Numbered from the stretch's first letter, positions 1-10,347 are shown. The stretch is DNA of 64,000 nt from Streptomyces sp. 7-21 (GCF_016741785.1 NZ_JAERRL010000016.1:1-64000), one strand, 5' to 3'. Numbers and translations: made by a program. Notes: generated by a model not told the origin, from the letters alone.

Positions 1-57
1 CACCGCGGTGTTGCCCCCGCCGCCTCCGGTCGCCGGATCCACTACAGCCGTTGCCAC
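1..57 (-). CDS. Possible 5' end of a gene running off the left edge
   Basis: Reading leftward, a GTG start with a good ribosome binding site (GAGGGAG, six bases upstream) opens a frame of 19 codons that reaches the window edge without a stop. The peptide begins VATAVVDPATGGGGG. The gene would be divergent from the DUF6716 gene. From memory of related Streptomyces gene order an ABC-transporter ATP-binding gene may lie here, but nothing in 19 residues can show that. Only the start signal is visible. Confidence 0.4.
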   Translation of the reverse strand, partial: MATAVVDPATGGGGGNTAV

Positions 58-403
58 GGTCGTCTCCCTCGTTAGGTGTTCCTCGTCGTGTGGTGTGCAC
101 GGTGGCGGGTCTTCGCCACCCTCCGAGCCTAGGCGCTGCGCGCCCGCCGCTCGTCGTGCCGCAGGACGACCCGGGTGTCAGCGCGAAGTCGCACGATCCC
201 CTAGGGGGTGCACTCCCGGAGGATGAGACCGCGCTGCGCCCGGGGAAGGCCGGCGGCCCGGCCGTGACCGCACCGCCCATGCCCGCGCGAGAGACTAGGC
301 GGTAATCTGCTGGACGGGCGTGCGGGGAGGCCACCCCGTGTCGCCCCCCTGCAAGACACCCCACCGACCGGGACCGCAGAGTCCCGCTGAAGGGACTCAA
401 GGG
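58..403. other. Intergenic region, no gene recognised
   Basis: About 350 bases between the putative leftward gene start and the DUF6716 gene. Short open frames exist on the plus strand but have the composition of random high-GC frames and no convincing start signals. A perfect 10-bp palindrome CCCCTAGGGG lies at 198-207. The region presumably carries the promoters of the two flanking genes; no clear -35/-10 pair was found. Confidence 0.5.
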
Positions 404-1693
404 ATGGGAAGCGCCACGCCTCGCGTCGTCGTGCTCGCTGACTCGGACAGCCGCTGGAAGTGGGCTGCCCTGGTCGCGAGGAAGCTGACCCCCGACCACG
501 CGATCGACGCGCGTTTCCTCTACACGTCCACCACCCCCACCGAGCGGCAGATCGCCGAGGTCGGCGTCGAGCCCGACACCAGCCGCATCGTGACCTACGG
601 CGAGCTGGTCGACGACCCGGCCGTGCACGAGGCCGACGTCGTGATCTTCGGGACGATCGGCGGCACCGTCCTCGCGCTCCTCCACAGCCTGGGGCTGGCC
701 TGGGAAGGCAGCGCGCACCGTCCCGTCACGGTCTCCGGCTACGTCGGCGTCGTCTACGAGAACCTGGTCGACGGCCTGCTGCTGCGCGTCGGCTCCGACA
801 TGGTGCTGGCGAACTGCGCGCACGACGCCGAGCAGTTCCGCGAGATCTACGAGAGCGTGGGCGCCGACCCCGAGTGCGTCGTCGAGTCCGGCCTGCCGTT
901 CCTCGGCGGCGAGCCCTACGACCCGACGGCCGCCGGGCGGAAGCGGCCGTTCACCGTCTGCTTCGCGGTGCAGCCCACCGTGCCGAGTTCGCGTGCCGCC
1001 CGCATGGGCATGCTGGAGAAGCTCCAGCGCCACGCCCGGCTCCACCCGGACCGCGAAGTGCTGATCAAGCTCCGGAACCAGCCGGGGGAGGCGGTCACGC
1101 ACCTGGAGCGCCACTCCTACCAGACGCTCTACGACGAGCTGCCCGACCCGCCGCCGAACCTGAAGATCATCTACGGCGACATGGGCGAGGCCCTGGACCG
1201 CACCGACCTGCTGGTGACGGTCAGCTCCACGGCGGCGATGGAGGCCATCCACCGGGGTATACCGACGGCCATCCTCACCGACTACGGCGTGCGCGAGGCG
1301 CACGGCAACCACTACTTCATCCACTCGGGCTGCCTGGCCTCCTGGTCGCAGCTGGACGAGGGCCTGATCCCGAAGGCCAACCCGGCCTGGGCGGCCAGCC
1401 GCGGCATCGGCCAGCGGGACCCGTTCATGACCGCGCGGGCGCGGCTGCGGATGCTGCGCGCCCGCGGCAGCCTGCCGCTGGTGCGCCCGTACTACACCCC
1501 GCTCAACGCCTCCGACTACCTGGAGTCCCTGCTGGTCCGGCGCGGGCTGGGGCTGAGCGGCCGGCCGCTGCCGTCGGCCGGCTCGCGGGAGCCGACGGCG
1601 GTGCGCCGCCTGATCCGGCGCGGGGCCGGCGGGCTGTACCGCGTGGGGCGCCAGAAGGTGGCGCCGGTCATCCGGCGCCTGGCCAACGGCTGA
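404..1693 (+). CDS. DUF6716 putative glycosyltransferase
   Basis: A 429-residue protein matching a streptomycete family annotated as DUF6716, a GT-B-like putative glycosyltransferase. It opens with VVVLADSDSRWKW, has the middle motif GYVGVVYENLVDGLLLR and a C-terminal half with TDLLVTVSSTAAMEAIHR and PTAILTDYGVREAHGNH, the arrangement expected where a nucleotide-sugar or donor phosphate binds. The ATG at 404 is preferred over an upstream ATG at 320 because the extra 28 residues are Pro/Gly-rich and unlike the family start. The tail from about residue 380 is Arg-rich. Substrate is unknown; the pyruvyl transferase gene at 3564-5606 hints at cell-surface glycan synthesis, which is inference. Confidence 0.7.
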   Translation: MGSATPRVVVLADSDSRWKWAALVARKLTPDHAIDARFLYTSTTPTERQIAEVGVEPDTSRIVTYGELVDDPAVHEADVVIFGTIGGTVLALLHSLGLAWEGSAHRPVTVSGYVGVVYENLVDGLLLRVGSDMVLANCAHDAEQFREIYESVGADPECVVESGLPFLGGEPYDPTAAGRKRPFTVCFAVQPTVPSSRAARMGMLEKLQRHARLHPDREVLIKLRNQPGEAVTHLERHSYQTLYDELPDPPPNLKIIYGDMGEALDRTDLLVTVSSTAAMEAIHRGIPTAILTDYGVREAHGNHYFIHSGCLASWSQLDEGLIPKANPAWAASRGIGQRDPFMTARARLRMLRARGSLPLVRPYYTPLNASDYLESLLVRRGLGLSGRPLPSAGSREPTAVRRLIRRGAGGLYRVGRQKVAPVIRRLANG

Positions 1694-1748
1694 GGGTCAC
1701 GCTTAAGATCAGTTCGCTCACCGAGAACTGCGAAGCGGGAGAGGCACC

Positions 1749-2399
1749 GTGAAGCGCCAGCGCCGTCGCACGATCGTCATGTCCGTCTCGGCCGCCGCCC
1801 TGCTCGCGGGCGGGCCGCTGCTGACCGGCTGCTCCACCGGCTCGCACCCGGGCGCCGCCGCGGTGGTCGGCGGGGAGCGCATCACCGTGGCCGAGGTGCA
1901 GTCGCACGTCGAGGCCGTGCGCGAGGCACAGCGCGCCCAGCCGAACGCCGACGAGCTGATCGCGGTCACCAGCGGGCTGACGCGCCAGACCGTGAACTTC
2001 CTGGTCTACCTGGAGGTCATCGACCGCGCCGCCGCCGACCACGGCATCGAGGTGACGCGGCGCCAGGTGCAGGAGGAGCGCGACCGGGCGGAGGAGTTCG
2101 CGGGCGGCCGGGAGCGCCTGGAGATGACGGCGCTCATCCCGCAGCAGCCGGGCGTGGTGCCGCTGACCTCCGACCAGATCGACGAGGTGCTCCGCAGCAA
2201 CGTCCAGTACCGGCAGCTGGCCGAGCAGGTCGGCGAGCAGCGCGTCGGCGAGGTGCTGGCGGAGACCGCTGAGGAGATCGGCGTGGACGTCAACCCCCGG
2301 TACGGGCAGTGGGACCCGCAGGCCGTGGCGCTGACCGACGCGGAGATGCCGTGGCTGCGGGCTCCGGAGGAGGACGCCGGGGCGGGCGCCCGGGCCTGA
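1749..2399 (+). CDS. Lipoprotein with SurA N-terminal-like domain
   Basis: A 216-residue exported protein. The GTG start follows GGGAGAGG. Residues 1-27 form a lipoprotein signal: basic start KRQRRR, hydrophobic core VMSVSAAALLAGGPLL and lipobox LTGC. The mature part contains AAVVGGERITVAEVQSHV followed by helical segments, as in the SurA/PrsA chaperone N-terminal domain. There is no recognisable parvulin peptidyl-prolyl isomerase domain; the protein ends soon after the helical region. A role as a membrane-anchored extracytoplasmic chaperone is likely by family but not shown. It lies 70 bases before mazG on the same strand. Confidence 0.75.
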   Translation: MKRQRRRTIVMSVSAAALLAGGPLLTGCSTGSHPGAAAVVGGERITVAEVQSHVEAVREAQRAQPNADELIAVTSGLTRQTVNFLVYLEVIDRAAADHGIEVTRRQVQEERDRAEEFAGGRERLEMTALIPQQPGVVPLTSDQIDEVLRSNVQYRQLAEQVGEQRVGEVLAETAEEIGVDVNPRYGQWDPQAVALTDAEMPWLRAPEEDAGAGARA

Positions 2400-2469
2400 C
2401 GGGGGCGGGCCCGCGCGGTACGGGTTCCTCGCCCGCGGGCTCCGGCGGGGCCCGCCGTAGGCTCGAGGC

Positions 2470-3531
2470 GTGAGCGACGACGATTTCCCCGAGTTTTCCC
2501 CCGAGTTTTCCCCCGAGGTGTCCCCCGGCAGCGCACCCGCCGGCCCGCCCGCACCGGCCTCCCGGCTCGTCCTGCTGACCACCTCGCACCGGGTGGCGCC
2601 CGGCATGCTGACCTGGCCCGCCTGGCAGGCGCTGCGCGGCGCCGACCGGGTGGTGACGCGGCTGCCGGACCACCCGCAGCTGCCCTACCTCAAGGAGGCG
2701 GGGGTGGAGGTCGAGCACGGGCTGCCCCCGGCCGCCGAGCTGGTCGCGGCGTGCGCGGGCGGCCGCACCGTGGTGGTGCTGGCCGCGGATGACGGCGAGC
2801 CGGAGCTGACGCGGGAGCTGGCCGCCCTGGCCGCCTCCGGGCGGGCCTGCGGCATGCCGGAGCTGGAGCTGCTGCCCGGCTCCTACGACCTGCCCGGCGC
2901 CAGGCTGCTCGACCTGGTGCAGGTCATGGACCGGATCCGGGCCGAGTGCCCGTGGGCGTCGGTCTGCACCAGCGCCGACCTGGCCAAGTACGGGGTGGAG
3001 GAGACCTACGAGCTGCTCGAGGCCATCGAGGCCGGGGACCGCGCCGGGCTGCGCGAGGAGTTGGGGGACGTGCTGCTCCAGGTCGTCTTCCACGCGCGGA
3101 TCGCCGAGGACGACCCGCAGGAGCCGTTCTCCATCGACGACGTGGCGGGCACCCTGATCGAGAAGCTGATCCGGCGCCACCCGCACGTGTTCGGCGACGA
3201 GCGGGCCGAGACGCCGGAGGACGTGCGGCGGCTGTGGCTGCGGGTCAAGGCGCAGGAGAAGGAGCGCACGTCGGTGACGGACGGGGTGCCGCTGTCGCAG
3301 CCAGGGCTGGCGCTGGCCGCCAAGCTGGCGGGGCGGGCGCGGCGGGCCGGCCTGGACGTGCCGCTGCCGTCGTCCGGCAAGGAGGGCGGCGAGGAGGGCG
3401 GCGAGACCGGGTTCGGCGAGCGGCTGCTGGCGCTCGCCGCCGAGGCGGAGGCCGCCGGGGTGGACCCCGAAACGGCCCTGCGCACGGCGGCGCGGGAGTA
3501 CCGCGACGCCATCCGCGCCGCCGAGGGCTGA
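2470..3531 (+). CDS. mazG: MazG-family nucleoside triphosphate pyrophosphohydrolase
   Basis: A 353-residue protein. Residues 35-130 resemble a reduced tetrapyrrole-methylase-like domain (LVLLTTSHRVAPGMLTWPAW), as in actinobacterial and YabN-type MazG. Residues about 140-350 are the MazG domain: LLDLVQVMDRIRAECPW, metal-binding EETYELLEAIE and EELGDVLLQVVFHARIAE, then KLIRRHPHVFGDE. The enzyme hydrolyses (d)NTPs to monophosphate and pyrophosphate. The GTG start lies 6 bases after a TAGGCT box (2458-2463), which fits a leaderless transcript. Two oddities: the usual QT motif after CPW reads CTS here, and residues about 8-19 are a tandem FSPE-type repeat. Confidence 0.88.
   Translation: MSDDDFPEFSPEFSPEVSPGSAPAGPPAPASRLVLLTTSHRVAPGMLTWPAWQALRGADRVVTRLPDHPQLPYLKEAGVEVEHGLPPAAELVAACAGGRTVVVLAADDGEPELTRELAALAASGRACGMPELELLPGSYDLPGARLLDLVQVMDRIRAECPWASVCTSADLAKYGVEETYELLEAIEAGDRAGLREELGDVLLQVVFHARIAEDDPQEPFSIDDVAGTLIEKLIRRHPHVFGDERAETPEDVRRLWLRVKAQEKERTSVTDGVPLSQPGLALAAKLAGRARRAGLDVPLPSSGKEGGEEGGETGFGERLLALAAEAEAAGVDPETALRTAAREYRDAIRAAEG
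2491..2526 (+). repeat. 12-bp tandem repeat within mazG
   Basis: Two identical copies of GAGTTTTCCCCC (2491-2502, 2503-2514) are followed by a degenerate third (2515-2526). They are in frame and encode an FSPEFSPEVSP stretch near the N-terminus of MazG, outside the catalytic domain. Replication slippage is the likely origin. Confidence 0.85.
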
Positions 3532-3563
3532 CCCCGGCCGGACAGCCACCGGCGGGCGGGACG

Positions 3564-5606
<2,043 letters not shown>

Positions 5607-5657
5607 GGCGACTCCTCTCAGGCCCCCGCCCCGTCACTCCCGCCCACGGTAGCGGGG

Positions 5658-6644
5658 TCAGGCGGCGCGCAATTGCGCGGGGGCGGCGCCGGTGAGCAGG
5701 GTGGCGAGGCCGGAGCGGACGTCGGGGCCGAGGTACCAGTCCCCGGTGTGATCGATGGCATAGACCCTCCCCTCGGCGTCGATGGCGAGCAGCGCGGTGC
5801 CGCCGCCCTCCTCCCCCAGCGGGCAGAGCTGGGTACCGAGCGCGTCGGCGAGGTCCGCCAGCGTGCGCGCCCAGTGCAGGCCGCGCAGCGGGTCGATCAC
5901 CACCGGGCTGGGCGCGAAGGCCAGGCCGGGACCGGTCGGTTCGAGCCACAGCTCGCCGCACTCCGCCCACGCCTCGAAGGCGGCGGGAAAGAGCGTGTGG
6001 GGGCGCACGAGCGGCGAGTCGTGCCCGCTGAGTGCGTCGGCCCAGCGCTCGGCCAGGGCGACGTGGCGCCTGCCCGGCTGCCAGCCGGCGCGCGCCAGGG
6101 CCTCGTCGACCGTGCCCGTGGTCCACGGCGATCCGGTCGCCGGGCCTTCGGCCAGCGCTGCCGCGGCGCCGGGTGCCGCGGCGGCGCTGGCGCTGCTGAC
6201 CCCGAGGCGGGCGAGCAGCACGGTGCACGAGCGGCAGTGCGGCGCGTGCTGGCCGTGCTGCGGGTCGCCGTCCTCGCGGACGTGGCGGGTGACGATGCCC
6301 GCCCCGGCCAGGGCGCGGCGGGCGTCGTCGAGCGTGACGGCGCCGCTCTCGGTGAGCCAGCGCGACAGCAGCGCCACCTCGGGGCAGCGGCCGATGTGGC
6401 GTTCGCGCTGGCCGGTGCCGAGGCCGTCGAGTATGGCGGCGACCACGGGGTGCAGGGAGGGAGCGCCCGCGGAGCGCGGGGTGGCCGTGCCGGTGAGAGG
6501 CTGCTCACGGCTGGGCAGCGACAGGGCCGCAGCGGTGGTGGGCAGGATGCCGGGACGGCGGTGTCTGAGCAGGGGAACGGCGGACAGCTCCTGGTCGGGC
6601 TGGTTGCCCGGCGGCTGACCGTGGGAATCCGACGTTACGTGCAC
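5658..6644 (-). CDS. YwqJ-like deaminase fused to SUKH-3 immunity domain
   Basis: A 328-residue protein read as a toxin-immunity chimera. Residues about 62-150 resemble the YwqJ group of nucleic-acid deaminase toxins: RCPE (zinc ligand C87, proton-shuttling E89) and a second ligand pair HCRSC (C137, C140) around REDGDPQHG. Residues about 175-325 resemble the SUKH-3 immunity family, with WLEPTGPGLAFAPSPVVIDP, LGTQLCPLGEE and AIDAEGRVYAIDHTGDWYLG. No signal peptide or secretion domain is present. The GTG at 6644 is preferred, with GGGAGA upstream; the frame continues upstream but that part has no family character. It is divergent from the WHH-SUKH gene. Family assignment is by motif memory. Confidence 0.72.
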   Translation of the reverse strand: MHVTSDSHGQPPGNQPDQELSAVPLLRHRRPGILPTTAAALSLPSREQPLTGTATPRSAGAPSLHPVVAAILDGLGTGQRERHIGRCPEVALLSRWLTESGAVTLDDARRALAGAGIVTRHVREDGDPQHGQHAPHCRSCTVLLARLGVSSASAAAAPGAAAALAEGPATGSPWTTGTVDEALARAGWQPGRRHVALAERWADALSGHDSPLVRPHTLFPAAFEAWAECGELWLEPTGPGLAFAPSPVVIDPLRGLHWARTLADLADALGTQLCPLGEEGGGTALLAIDAEGRVYAIDHTGDWYLGPDVRSGLATLLTGAAPAQLRAA

Positions 6645-6900
6645 GATCGCGCTTTCTCCCGGGGAGACCCCTCTTCCGCGCGGTGTCCGCGCATGCCGGT
6701 CTCCTCGCGGAGCACAGCTTCCCACATCCGCCCGCCGTTGCCGTGGCGTCGCGGCCCCGTTGCCCGCATGGCTGCCCTGCCGTCTCCCTCCATCCGGTGA
6801 CAGGACGGGCCGGCCGCCGCCCGGCGGGGACGGTGCCACGGGTCGGCTGACCCCATAGGCTGTGCGGCGACAGGTGAGTACCAGCAGGGGGCGTAACGCC

Positions 6901-7875
6901 ATGACGACAGGGAGGCTCGGGCAGCAGGCCGCGCCGCCGAACAGGGCATACGCAGGGCAGGTGGTGCAGTTCCCTGACCCGGTGCGCGCGGCACGCTTCC
7001 CGCAGGGGGTGCGGGTGGACGCGGACGGCTTCCCCGACTTCTCCCCCTACGCCACAGCCGCCGCCGAAATCGCCGAGCCGCCGGACGGCTTCGGCATCGA
7101 TGAACTGCGGCTGACGGACTACGTATCGGCCAACGCCGCGATGCACGCGGCGGGGCATCACCTCTGGGCGGACCTGCCGCCGGTGGCGACACCGCACGGC
7201 TGGTCCTGGCACCACGTCGCGCGCACGCGGCGCCTGGAGCTGATCCCCGCCGAGGTGAAGGCGCTGCTGCGGCACCACGGCGGGCTGGCCACCACCGAGG
7301 TCGACCAGACGAAACGGGGCACGCGGCCGCTGAACGAGACCCGGCCCGCGCACTTCTCCGTGCCGCACTCGCTGGCCGTGGAGGAGAGCCGGGTACGCGC
7401 GGCCGAGGAGAAGCTGGGCTACCGGCTGCCGGAGGCGTACCGGTCGTTCCTGAAGGCGGCGGGCGGCTGCGCCCCGGAGGGCGTGGCGCTCGACGCGGAG
7501 CTGGGGCTGCTGGTCGACCAGCCGTTCTTCACGCTCCGGGAGGAGGCGGCCGTCAACGACCTGGTGTACGTCAACAAGTGTCTGCGGGACCACCTCACCA
7601 AGGACTACCTGGGGGTGGCCTTCGTGCAGGGCGGCATCATCGCCGTGAAGGTCAAGGGCGAGAACACCGGCTCGGTGTGGCTGTGCCCCTACGACGACGC
7701 CAGGGACCGTGACGGCCTGACCGTGGAGCAGCGGGTGGCGGAGCTGCTGCTGCCCTGCGGGGACGATTTCGACGATTTTCTGCTGCGGCTGGTGGGCAAC
7801 CCGCCGGAGCTGGAGACCGTGGCCAGTCTGATGGTGGACGGCGGGTTCGCCTACGCCGTCCCGGTGGAGGAGTGA
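6901..7875 (+). CDS. WHH-type HNH nuclease fused to SMI1/KNR4 (SUKH) domain
   Basis: A 324-residue protein. Residues about 45-145 carry the hallmarks of the HNH/EndoVII nuclease group with conserved WHH: GWSWHHVARTRRLELIPAEV (W103, H104, H105) and LLRHHGGLAT (H125, H126). Residues about 155-320 look like a SMI1/KNR4 SUKH domain: AEEKLGYRLPEAYRSFLKAAGG, then FVQGGIIAVKVKGENTGSVWLCPYDD. Toxin-like and immunity-like domains are thus in one chain, without an export signal. The ATG at 6901 follows GCAGGGGG with suitable spacing; a TAGGCT box at 6856-6861 could be its -10. The next gene starts 5 bases after its stop, so the two are probably co-translated. Confidence 0.75.
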   Translation: MTTGRLGQQAAPPNRAYAGQVVQFPDPVRAARFPQGVRVDADGFPDFSPYATAAAEIAEPPDGFGIDELRLTDYVSANAAMHAAGHHLWADLPPVATPHGWSWHHVARTRRLELIPAEVKALLRHHGGLATTEVDQTKRGTRPLNETRPAHFSVPHSLAVEESRVRAAEEKLGYRLPEAYRSFLKAAGGCAPEGVALDAELGLLVDQPFFTLREEAAVNDLVYVNKCLRDHLTKDYLGVAFVQGGIIAVKVKGENTGSVWLCPYDDARDRDGLTVEQRVAELLLPCGDDFDDFLLRLVGNPPELETVASLMVDGGFAYAVPVEE

Positions 7876-7880
7876 GGCCA

Positions 7881-10343
7881 GTGGTCACGTTCGCACAGGC
7901 ACAGGAACGCGCCGAACGGTGGGTGAACGGCCCGGGCGCCGGGGAGCCGCGCCGCGAGGTGCGGGTGCGCGAGTTCGACCTGGGCTTCGTCGCCTGGGCC
8001 GAGGAGAGCGGCGGCGGACAGGCACCGGGCGGCAAGCTCGTCATCGCCCGGGACAGCGGGGACACCACGCTGTGGCCCGCGCTGCCGGTCAGCGAGGTGA
8101 TACGGCGCTACGAGGAGGTCTACGGCACGGCGCCGGCGGCGGTGCCCGCCGCCGTGGACGCCGCCAAGAGCGCGGACCTCAACCAGACGTCGTTCCTGCT
8201 GACGCCGCCGCAGTGGCTCCAGGAGGCCGCCGACCGCACCTACGGCGGCGGGATTCCCGCCCAGGCCGCCGCGGGGGAGGCGGGACCGGGCGGCGAGGGC
8301 GCGCAGCGGCCCGGCGCGGACTCCGCCCCCGCCGGCCAGCCGGCGTCCTCGGACGACGCTGCTCCGCCCGCCGCGCAGCAGCCCGGTGCGGAGCCCGCCC
8401 CCGCCGGCCAGCCGGCGCCCTCCGGTGAGACCCCCAAGCCCGCCGCCCCTCCGGCCGCGCCGCCGTCGGCGCCCTCGCCGGGGCCGGGCGGCACGGTGTG
8501 GCCGAGCGCCGGCGGCGGCTCGCCGTGGGACGCGACCGACACCTCCGGCAGCGGTTCCGAGGACGCGTCCGTGGCGCCCCCCGCGACGGTGTTCGCGCCG
8601 TCGCTCTCGGAGGACGACGGGGAGAAGCCGCCCGCCGTGTCCTCCGAAGCGAGGACGGCCGTGATGCCGCAGGGCAGCGCGCTGCCGAAGACGGCCGTGC
8701 ACCCGTCGATGCAGAAGGAGCAGCAGAAGGACCAGGGCAGCCAGGGGGGCCAGGACAAGGCAGCGAGCCCGCCCAGCCCGCCGCCGGCACCGCCCGGCCC
8801 GCCCCGCGGCGACGCCGCTGCCATCGACTTCGCCAACGCGGCCACCGAGAAGGCGCCCGGCTCGTCCTCGTCGCGCCCCGCGGTCGGCGGCTCGGTGCCG
8901 CCGCCGCCCAGCCCGCCCAGCCCGCCGGGGGCCCGCGGCCCGGCCAAGGACGCCGGGTACGTGCCCACGCGGGCCGTCTCGGCGATGGACTTCAGCAAGC
9001 CGTCGCCGCCCGGCACGCCCGCGCCGCCCTCCGGCACCCCCGCGCCGCCTTCCGGCACGCCGGCGCCGCCTTCCGGCCCGCCGGCGCCGCCCTCGGCCAC
9101 GCCGGCGCCGCCCTCCGGCCCGCCGGGGCCGCCCGGCCGGCCCGGGCCGCAGGGGCCTGCCGACCCGCACGGCGTGGCGACGATGCTCGCGCAGCCCGGC
9201 GGCCCCAGCACCCCCGCGCCGCCCGGCCCGGCTCCCGGCACACCGCCCCCGCCGCCCGGCCCGGCTCCCGGCACGCCGCCCCCGCCGCCGGGCACCCCCG
9301 CGCCGCCCGGCGCTCCGGCGGGCCAGGCCGGTCCGGCCAGCGGCTACGGCTATCCGGCGCCGGGCCAGCCCACCGTCGGCTCCGGCTACATGGCCGTGCT
9401 CCGCTACCGCTCCCACGACGGGTCGGAGCAGCAGATCATCCGCCGTTCGGCGCCCGGCATGCCGCACCCCGAGTGGCAGATCCTGCATGAGCTGCGGTCG
9501 ATGAACGTCCCGCCGCAGTCCGTGCTCGAACTCCACACGGAGCTCCAGTCCTGCGAGCTGCCCGGCGGCTACTGCGCCCGGATGATCAGGGAGACCTGGC
9601 CGCAGGTGCGGATCACGCACACCGCCGCCTACGGGCAGGACCTGGCGACCCGCCAGGCCGGCGTGCGCCACCTGATCGAGCACCAGGACGAGCTGAAGCA
9701 GTTCGCCGACGGCCCGCCCCGTTCGGCGCCGGTGCGGGTGCCGCTGCCGCAGAAGGAGCCCGCGCCCGCTATCGGCCTGGACGTGATCGGGCAGGAGCTG
9801 GCCCAGGCGTTCGGGCCGCAGGGCGTGTTCCGGTACGAGCCGCAGGCCGCGTCGCGGCAGGGCGTGCCGGACATCGTCGTGCAGACGCTGACCTGGTCCG
9901 GTCTGCCGCTGGAGATCAGCCCGTTCTTCTGGGCGCTGGCCCAGCCGGGCCGCCCGGTGCCGACGCTGGCGGAGGTGGCGGCCGAGCGGGGCATCCAGCC
10001 GGCGCCGGACGCCGGCTCCTACCTGGTCATCGGCAGCGACTACGGGCGCCAGCTGTGCGTGCAGTACGGCACCGCCTACATCGTGGCCGTGCCGCTGGAG
10101 CCCGGCCCCGGCGGGCAGCCAGTGGCGCCGCGGTTCGTCAACGCCTCGCTGCCGCAGTTCGTGCGCTCCATGGCGCTGCTGGGGCGGATGTGGCGGCTGC
10201 GGTACGGGCTCAGCCCGGAGCAGGCGGGCCGGTGGACCACCGACTTCCAGGAGGAGCTGGCGTCCCTCGATCCCCAGGCGGTGGCCGACCCGGAGAGCTG
10301 GTGGTCGGTGCTGCTGGAGCAGATGTGGGACGGTCTGCTGTAA
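7881..10343 (+). CDS. YrhB-like domain, Pro-rich linker, deaminase-like domain and SUKH-4 fusion
   Basis: An 820-residue protein with four parts. Residues 1-85 (VTFAQAQERAERWV, LGFVAWAEES, KLVIARDSGDTTLWPALPV) resemble YrhB/Imm35 immunity proteins. Residues about 115-490 are a Pro/Ala/Gly/Ser linker, including five 7-residue TPAPPSG-type repeats. Residues about 500-610 form a candidate nucleic-acid deaminase toxin domain, with HTE (H552, E554) and CELPGGYC (C558, C565). Residues about 630-820 match SUKH-4 (GVPDIVVQTLTWSGLP, YLVIGSDYGRQLCV). GTG at 7881 is preferred over 7872 because GGAGG sits 10 bases upstream and relatives start VTFAQAQ. Least certain: the deaminase label, as C-x6-C is wider than the usual C-x2-C. 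Confidence 0.7.
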   Translation: MVTFAQAQERAERWVNGPGAGEPRREVRVREFDLGFVAWAEESGGGQAPGGKLVIARDSGDTTLWPALPVSEVIRRYEEVYGTAPAAVPAAVDAAKSADLNQTSFLLTPPQWLQEAADRTYGGGIPAQAAAGEAGPGGEGAQRPGADSAPAGQPASSDDAAPPAAQQPGAEPAPAGQPAPSGETPKPAAPPAAPPSAPSPGPGGTVWPSAGGGSPWDATDTSGSGSEDASVAPPATVFAPSLSEDDGEKPPAVSSEARTAVMPQGSALPKTAVHPSMQKEQQKDQGSQGGQDKAASPPSPPPAPPGPPRGDAAAIDFANAATEKAPGSSSSRPAVGGSVPPPPSPPSPPGARGPAKDAGYVPTRAVSAMDFSKPSPPGTPAPPSGTPAPPSGTPAPPSGPPAPPSATPAPPSGPPGPPGRPGPQGPADPHGVATMLAQPGGPSTPAPPGPAPGTPPPPPGPAPGTPPPPPGTPAPPGAPAGQAGPASGYGYPAPGQPTVGSGYMAVLRYRSHDGSEQQIIRRSAPGMPHPEWQILHELRSMNVPPQSVLELHTELQSCELPGGYCARMIRETWPQVRITHTAAYGQDLATRQAGVRHLIEHQDELKQFADGPPRSAPVRVPLPQKEPAPAIGLDVIGQELAQAFGPQGVFRYEPQAASRQGVPDIVVQTLTWSGLPLEISPFFWALAQPGRPVPTLAEVAAERGIQPAPDAGSYLVIGSDYGRQLCVQYGTAYIVAVPLEPGPGGQPVAPRFVNASLPQFVRSMALLGRMWRLRYGLSPEQAGRWTTDFQEELASLDPQAVADPESWWSVLLEQMWDGLL
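9012..9116 (+). repeat. Five tandem 21-bp units in the Pro-rich linker
   Basis: Five 21-base units (9012, 9033, 9054, 9075 and 9096) encode GTPAPPS-like heptads in frame. Units 2 and 3 differ at only a few bases. They lengthen the linker between the YrhB-like and deaminase-like domains and are likely to vary between strains by slippage. Confidence 0.8.
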
Positions 10344-10347
10344 CGAT

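Noticed and set aside
198..207. CCCCTAGGGG palindrome as an operator
   Set aside because: A 10-bp GC-rich palindrome is not rare enough in this DNA, and no regulator with such a site could be named.
8..305. Two short open frames at the left edge on the plus strand
   Set aside because: They have random high-GC composition, no ribosome binding sites and no recognisable similarity.
6645..6902. N-terminal extension of the deaminase-SUKH-3 protein (86 more codons)
   Set aside because: The extra residues are low-complexity with no family character, and would overlap the promoter of the divergent gene; the GTG at 6644 has a good ribosome binding site.
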